Shown here in pieces: positions 60,571-64,000 of a DNA stretch of 64,000 nt (positions are counted from its first letter, which is position 1; the number at the start of each line of letters is the position of its first letter). The notes below the pieces were generated by a model that saw only the letters and a program-made list of their open reading frames with translations, had not been told where the DNA came from and searched no databases. This stretch comes from Lewinellaceae bacterium (GTDB taxonomy: Bacteria; Bacteroidota; Bacteroidia; Chitinophagales; Saprospiraceae): positions 62,001 through 126,000 of the forward strand of contig JACJXV010000004.1 in assembly GCA_020636445.1 (NCBI GenBank), written 5' to 3'. Made by a program: the position numbers and the translations under genes.

Positions 60571-60599
60571 AGAAATGGGAAATCCCATTTCCCATTTCT
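60571..60599. terminator. Palindrome between convergent oxyR and oxidoreductase genes
   Basis: AGAAATGGGAAAT (60571-60583) is complementary to ATTTCCCATTTCT (60587-60599) with a CCC loop. It lies between the two stop codons and belongs to the GAAATGGGAAAT repeat family. Confidence 0.7.
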
Positions 60600-60611
60600 C
60601 CTTTCCACCTA

Positions 60612-61646
60612 TCACGCCACTCCTGCCGGCGTTAGCACCACATTACCTTTTTTGCGGCCTTTATCAATATACGTGTGAGCTTCCACAATTTGCTCCAGCG
60701 AATAGCGGCGGTCAATAGGCATACGCAAGTTTCCGGCTTCAACCATATCGATCAGCAAAGCCAGCAATCGTTTGATTTCGGTTTTTGGCAAAGCACCGGT
60801 GGCCGAAAATTTGGCTTTCTTGTTTCCCAAAAAGGAAGTGGCGAGCATATCGAAGAGCAACGGCATACCCAAAACAGGAGAAATATAACAACCGTGAGCG
60901 GTCAGTGCTTTTTTACATTCCCGAAACGAGCGGGCGCCAACCGTGTCATAAATCAAGTCATAGCTATTTTCTTGTGTAGTAAAATCCTGCCGGGTATAAT
61001 CAATCACCTCGTCTGCGCCCAATGCTTTCACCATTGCCACATTGGCGGTACTGCAAACGGCAGTCACCCTTGCACCAAAATGTTTGGCTAGCTGTACGGC
61101 GGCAGACCCCAAACTACCCGATGCCCCATTGATGAGCACATGCTGCCCTGCCCGGATCTTCCCAAGATTGCACAGGAAATTGAGTGAAGTTACCCCCCCA
61201 TCGCACATGCCAGCAGCCTCGGCAAAAGAGAGCAATTCAGGCATATGTGCAACAACCCCATCTTCGGGTACGGACACATACTCGGCATAAGTGCCAAAAT
61301 TATTTATGCTTTCCCCAAAAACCCGATCGCCCGGGTTGAACTTCGTTACGTTAGCACCTACTGATTCGACTACTCCAGCGAATCCGGTTCCCCAGATAAT
61401 ATGCTTAGGTTTGGTGAGCCCTAAAAAAAGTCTCCCAATGTAGGGTTTCCCCGTCCGCATCATGGTATCGGCTTTGGTGACTGCCGAAGCATGGATCCGA
61501 ATAAGGATTTCACCTGGCGAAGGGATGGGTTTTGGTGCCCGGCCCGGCTTGAACACCTCCGGTGAACCATAACCGGTGGTGATAACTGCTTGCATGGTGG
61601 ACTCCGACTGAGTCGCTATCTTTTCTACTGATTTGCTCATTTGCAT
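60612..61646 (-). CDS. Quinone-oxidoreductase-like medium-chain dehydrogenase
   Basis: 344 residues from the first ATG; in-frame ATGs at codons 3 and 18 are possible, and MQAVITTGYGSPEVF at codon 18 is the usual family start. The GroES-like domain has GEILIRIHASAVTKADTMMR and WGTGFAGVVESVGANVTKFNPGDRVFGE. The Rossmann part has VLINGASGSLGSAAVQLAKHFGARVTAVCSTANVAMVKALGADEVIDY. The zinc ligands of alcohol dehydrogenases are absent, so it is an NADPH:quinone reductase/zeta-crystallin-type enzyme acting on quinones or enones. Its 3' end faces oxyR; a link to redox stress is plausible but unproven. Confidence 0.87.
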   Translation of the reverse strand: MQMSKSVEKIATQSESTMQAVITTGYGSPEVFKPGRAPKPIPSPGEILIRIHASAVTKADTMMRTGKPYIGRLFLGLTKPKHIIWGTGFAGVVESVGANVTKFNPGDRVFGESINNFGTYAEYVSVPEDGVVAHMPELLSFAEAAGMCDGGVTSLNFLCNLGKIRAGQHVLINGASGSLGSAAVQLAKHFGARVTAVCSTANVAMVKALGADEVIDYTRQDFTTQENSYDLIYDTVGARSFRECKKALTAHGCYISPVLGMPLLFDMLATSFLGNKKAKFSATGALPKTEIKRLLALLIDMVEAGNLRMPIDRRYSLEQIVEAHTYIDKGRKKGNVVLTPAGVA

Positions 61647-61850
61647 AATTGCTGGTTTACGTTATACCCCTCGCAAAATGATTTGCCTGTGGCATTCTGA
61701 GGTACTGACCCTTTCATCAGCATCCTTTCGCGGTGAGTATGTTGAATAAATGATGAGGCAAAAATGCAGGTATTGTGGAGGCCTTATGTTCCGGATTCCA
61801 CGGGTTACGTTCGGATCTATAATTCCGAACAACTTCGGCAGAAGCTTTAA

Positions 61851-64000
61851 TTACCGGCGTTTGAGGAATTGCTTAGGCGTGATACCGGTTTCTTTTTTGA
61901 AGTACGTATTAAAAACTGTTTTGGAGTTGAATCCACTTTCGTAAGCCAATCCCAGGACAGTAAGATGGGCATTGGCAGGATCCAGGGCCAGGCGTTTGAA
62001 AGCCTCAATGCGGTAGTTATTCACAAACTGGTTGAAGTTTTTGCCCAGGCATTCATTCAGCAACCAGGAGAGCTGATTAGGGTGCATGGCCAATTGGTCG
62101 GCCAAAGAACGTAAGGATAAATCGGGATTTAGATAAGGTGACTCCTCTTCCATGTACTGGAGGAGTTTTTCCTTAACCCGGGCCGTCGTTTTTTTATCCA
62201 GCAATGCCTTTCTCCTGCTAGCCTGACCAGCGGAGTTCAACAGTTTGGGTGGAAACAACTGCTGCTGATACTCCCAATAGCGAGGATCATCCTTAATCGA
62301 ATTCATCAGCGGATCAGCAAACCGAATTAGCAAGAGTGGGTTATGGGTTTCCCGGGCCTTTTTTATCCAGGCAAAAGCTTTATCCTTTTGACCGGTCTGC
62401 CCATAGAGCAGAAAAAGGTAGATATCAGCAGTGAACCCCGCTGCTTCAGTCACCAGCCCATTCAATAACTCCAGGTACTCGTCTGCATGGTCTTTATCCT
62501 TACTGACTGCATAGGCAAGCGCCATTGTGCCGATTTGATCTGCCGGAACGACGATTTCGGGGGGAATAGCTTCATAGTAGTGAATAACCTCATCGTACTG
62601 CTCCAACATATGCAAACAATTCACCTTAACCGTGTGGGCAGGAATATTTTTAGGGTTGGCTTCCAGGTAAGCATTTAATTTGCGTAAGGCGTTTTGAAAG
62701 TCCTCGAACATATAGTCATGCAGGGCACTGTAAAACTGCGTTTCCTGAGAAAGCGGGTTGATACTAAGGGCTAATTGTAAATGCTCAAGTGCTTTCTCTT
62801 TTTCCCCCGATAACAGGTAAAGAAAGGACATAAACTGCTGCGATTCTGCATGATTGGGGTTCAGCGCCAATGCCTTTTGGCTATGCATAAAGGAAAGCCC
62901 AAAATCGGCGGCAGTAAAAAAGGCAATATTGGCCAATTGGTAATAAGCATCTAAGGCTGTAAAGAAAAATTAAACTGGACTTTAACTGTTTTTAAAAAGC
63001 ACATTCCAATATGAATTTCTTAGCCGTATCGCGAGGCAGGTTTTGACTTTTTAGTATTAAGGAAGGAAAAAATGATCTTATGCTGAATTACCACCAGCTA
63101 GGTGCACCTTCTTTTTGGCTTGGCCCAAAAAGAAGCAAAAAACCCAAGGCTGTTACCGCTGACGCTAAAATGAAGCGGCAATTAGGGTGAAGTATCCACC
63201 TTTTTTAGCATTAATTAGGGGCACTACACTGCCGGAAAGAAACTCGCTCTATCGCTGAAAATCCTGATTTACCTTTTGTGATTGCCTGATTAACAAGTTG
63301 TTATATAATCAATTGCGTTAGCTCAAACACCTTTCCGGCGGACGTTTCGTTGGCTTTCATACCTACTATAGGCCGCTCCATTTCTTAACGCGCCACCGGT
63401 AAAGGCCGATAAAAAAGTTATTGGCCTGCTTGACCGCTCAAATGGCTAAAGTCTAACTTAGATCCCACAAAATTTCATTGAAATTATAGGGTAATAATTT
63501 TTCTTTACAGCCCTAATAAGCATCCGGCAATTGGTCATTGATCATCAGGGCCTGCTGGGTGAGTTCGGCGCATTTTCTCCACCCTTCTTCATAGGCAATA
63601 AAACCGATGGTAGCTAAAAAGCTATAACTGTCTGCTAATCCCACCAGCGATCGGGGATGCCGGGGGTCCAGCGCCAGCGCCTGCCGGTAAAATTGCATGG
63701 CCTGTTTAACATCCTCCGGATTCCACTTATTAAAATAATAACGCCCTTTGAGAAAAAGCGTGTAGGCATCTAGGCTCACTGTCTGGAAGGGTACCAGATG
63801 TTCCCGAAGTTCAAAATGACCAAAATGTTCCCGAAGTTTTTCGGCGATCAGCAGGCTGATCTCATCCTGAACCTCAAAGATATCAGCCATTTGCCGGTCC
63901 CAGGTTTCAGCCCAAAAATGAAAATCCTCATCTGCTTGTATCAACTGTGCCGTAATCCGCATTCTCTTACCGGATATGCGCACGCTTCCTTCCAGTATGG
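61851..64000 (-). pseudogene. TolB-like/TPR/AraC-type regulator gene split by a 564-bp insertion; 5' end beyond window
   Basis: Two frames belong to one gene. The upstream one (64000-63513, still open at the window edge) reads ILEGSVRISGKRMRITAQLIQADEDFHFW and then a TPR unit. This is the TolB-like N-terminal domain plus TPR seen in adenylate-cyclase-like and AraC-fused regulators. It ends LPDAY followed by TAG, where the stop is formed by inserted DNA. The downstream one (62948-61851) resumes DAYYQLANIAFFTAADFGLSF, more TPR units and a C-terminal AraC helix-turn-helix domain (LSLRSLADQLAMHPNQLSWLL...GLAYESGFNSKTVFNTYFKKETGITPKQFLKRR). Removing the insertion and one 9-base duplication restores a continuous frame. 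The truncated product lacks the DNA-binding domain. Confidence 0.88.
62952..63515. mobile_element. MITE-like non-coding insertion, 564 bp
   Basis: Terminal inverted repeats TA(A/G)GGCTGTAAAGAAAAATTA lie at the two ends. The 9-bp target ATAAGCATC is duplicated at 62943-62951 and 63516-63524. The interior has no open frame of note. It includes a hairpin CTTCTTTTTGG/CCAAAAAGAAG near 63108. No transposase is present, so it was probably moved by an enzyme encoded elsewhere. Confidence 0.88.

Overview
The window looks like a chromosomal segment of a Bacteroidota bacterium, most likely from the Saprospiria (Lewinella/Haliscomenobacter-like). This is inferred from gene content and style. One exported protein carries a type IX secretion C-terminal sorting domain. 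Several genes are preceded by the Bacteroidota -7 promoter element (TAnnTTTG) and few show a Shine-Dalgarno. There are many lipoproteins, a pirin, an AraC regulator with TPRs and a TolB-like domain, and a large set of intergenic hairpin repeats. No rRNA, tRNA or CRISPR array was seen.

Layout. 1-5.7 kb: a beta-lactamase-fold hydrolase, a natural phosphatase/phosphoglycerate-dehydrogenase/ACT fusion with an altered active site, a T9SS-sorted propeller protein and a DUF3024 protein. 5.7-8.8 kb: a decayed zone with a broken secreted-protein gene, an intact IS630-type element and a sulfatase gene stopped by one nonsense codon. 8.9-13.1 kb: a cell-wall SPOR-like protein, pirin and a pair of small exported proteins. 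13.5-23.7 kb: mostly housekeeping (nucleotidase, GtrA, pseudouridine synthase, DnaB, aconitase, MscL, LigA). 23.9-32.6 kb: an amidohydrolase, an esterase, RadC, RnpA, AroQ and RecQ. 32.6-39 kb: kdsD followed by an unrecognised three-gene envelope cluster (lipoprotein, exported helical-repeat protein, RemB/Wzi-like outer-membrane barrel). 39-42 kb: CIA30 and acetyltransferase genes between inverted copies of a short repeat, one copy split by an IS4-type element. 42.4-50.7 kb: alpha-glucan phosphorylase, unknown proteins and two exported metallopeptidases. 51-58.7 kb: OdhB, a SdiA-regulated-like propeller lipoprotein, Lgt, a CNNM/CorC protein and a large FAD/Fe-S oxidoreductase. 59-64 kb: divergent ankyrin/OxyR genes, a quinone-oxidoreductase-like enzyme and a TPR-AraC regulator gene broken by a 564-bp MITE-like insertion.

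The strongest observations are these. (1) The SerB-SerA-ACT fusion keeps the catalytic Glu and His but has lost the arginines that bind 3-phosphoglycerate. (2) The exported three-gene cluster at 33.9-39.0 kb is unassigned. (3) Three insertions have exact target duplications (TA, ATTAT and a 9-bp one), two of which visibly split a pre-existing gene or repeat. (4) Several families of intergenic palindromic repeats cluster at gene 3' ends, some between convergent genes where they may serve as two-way terminators.
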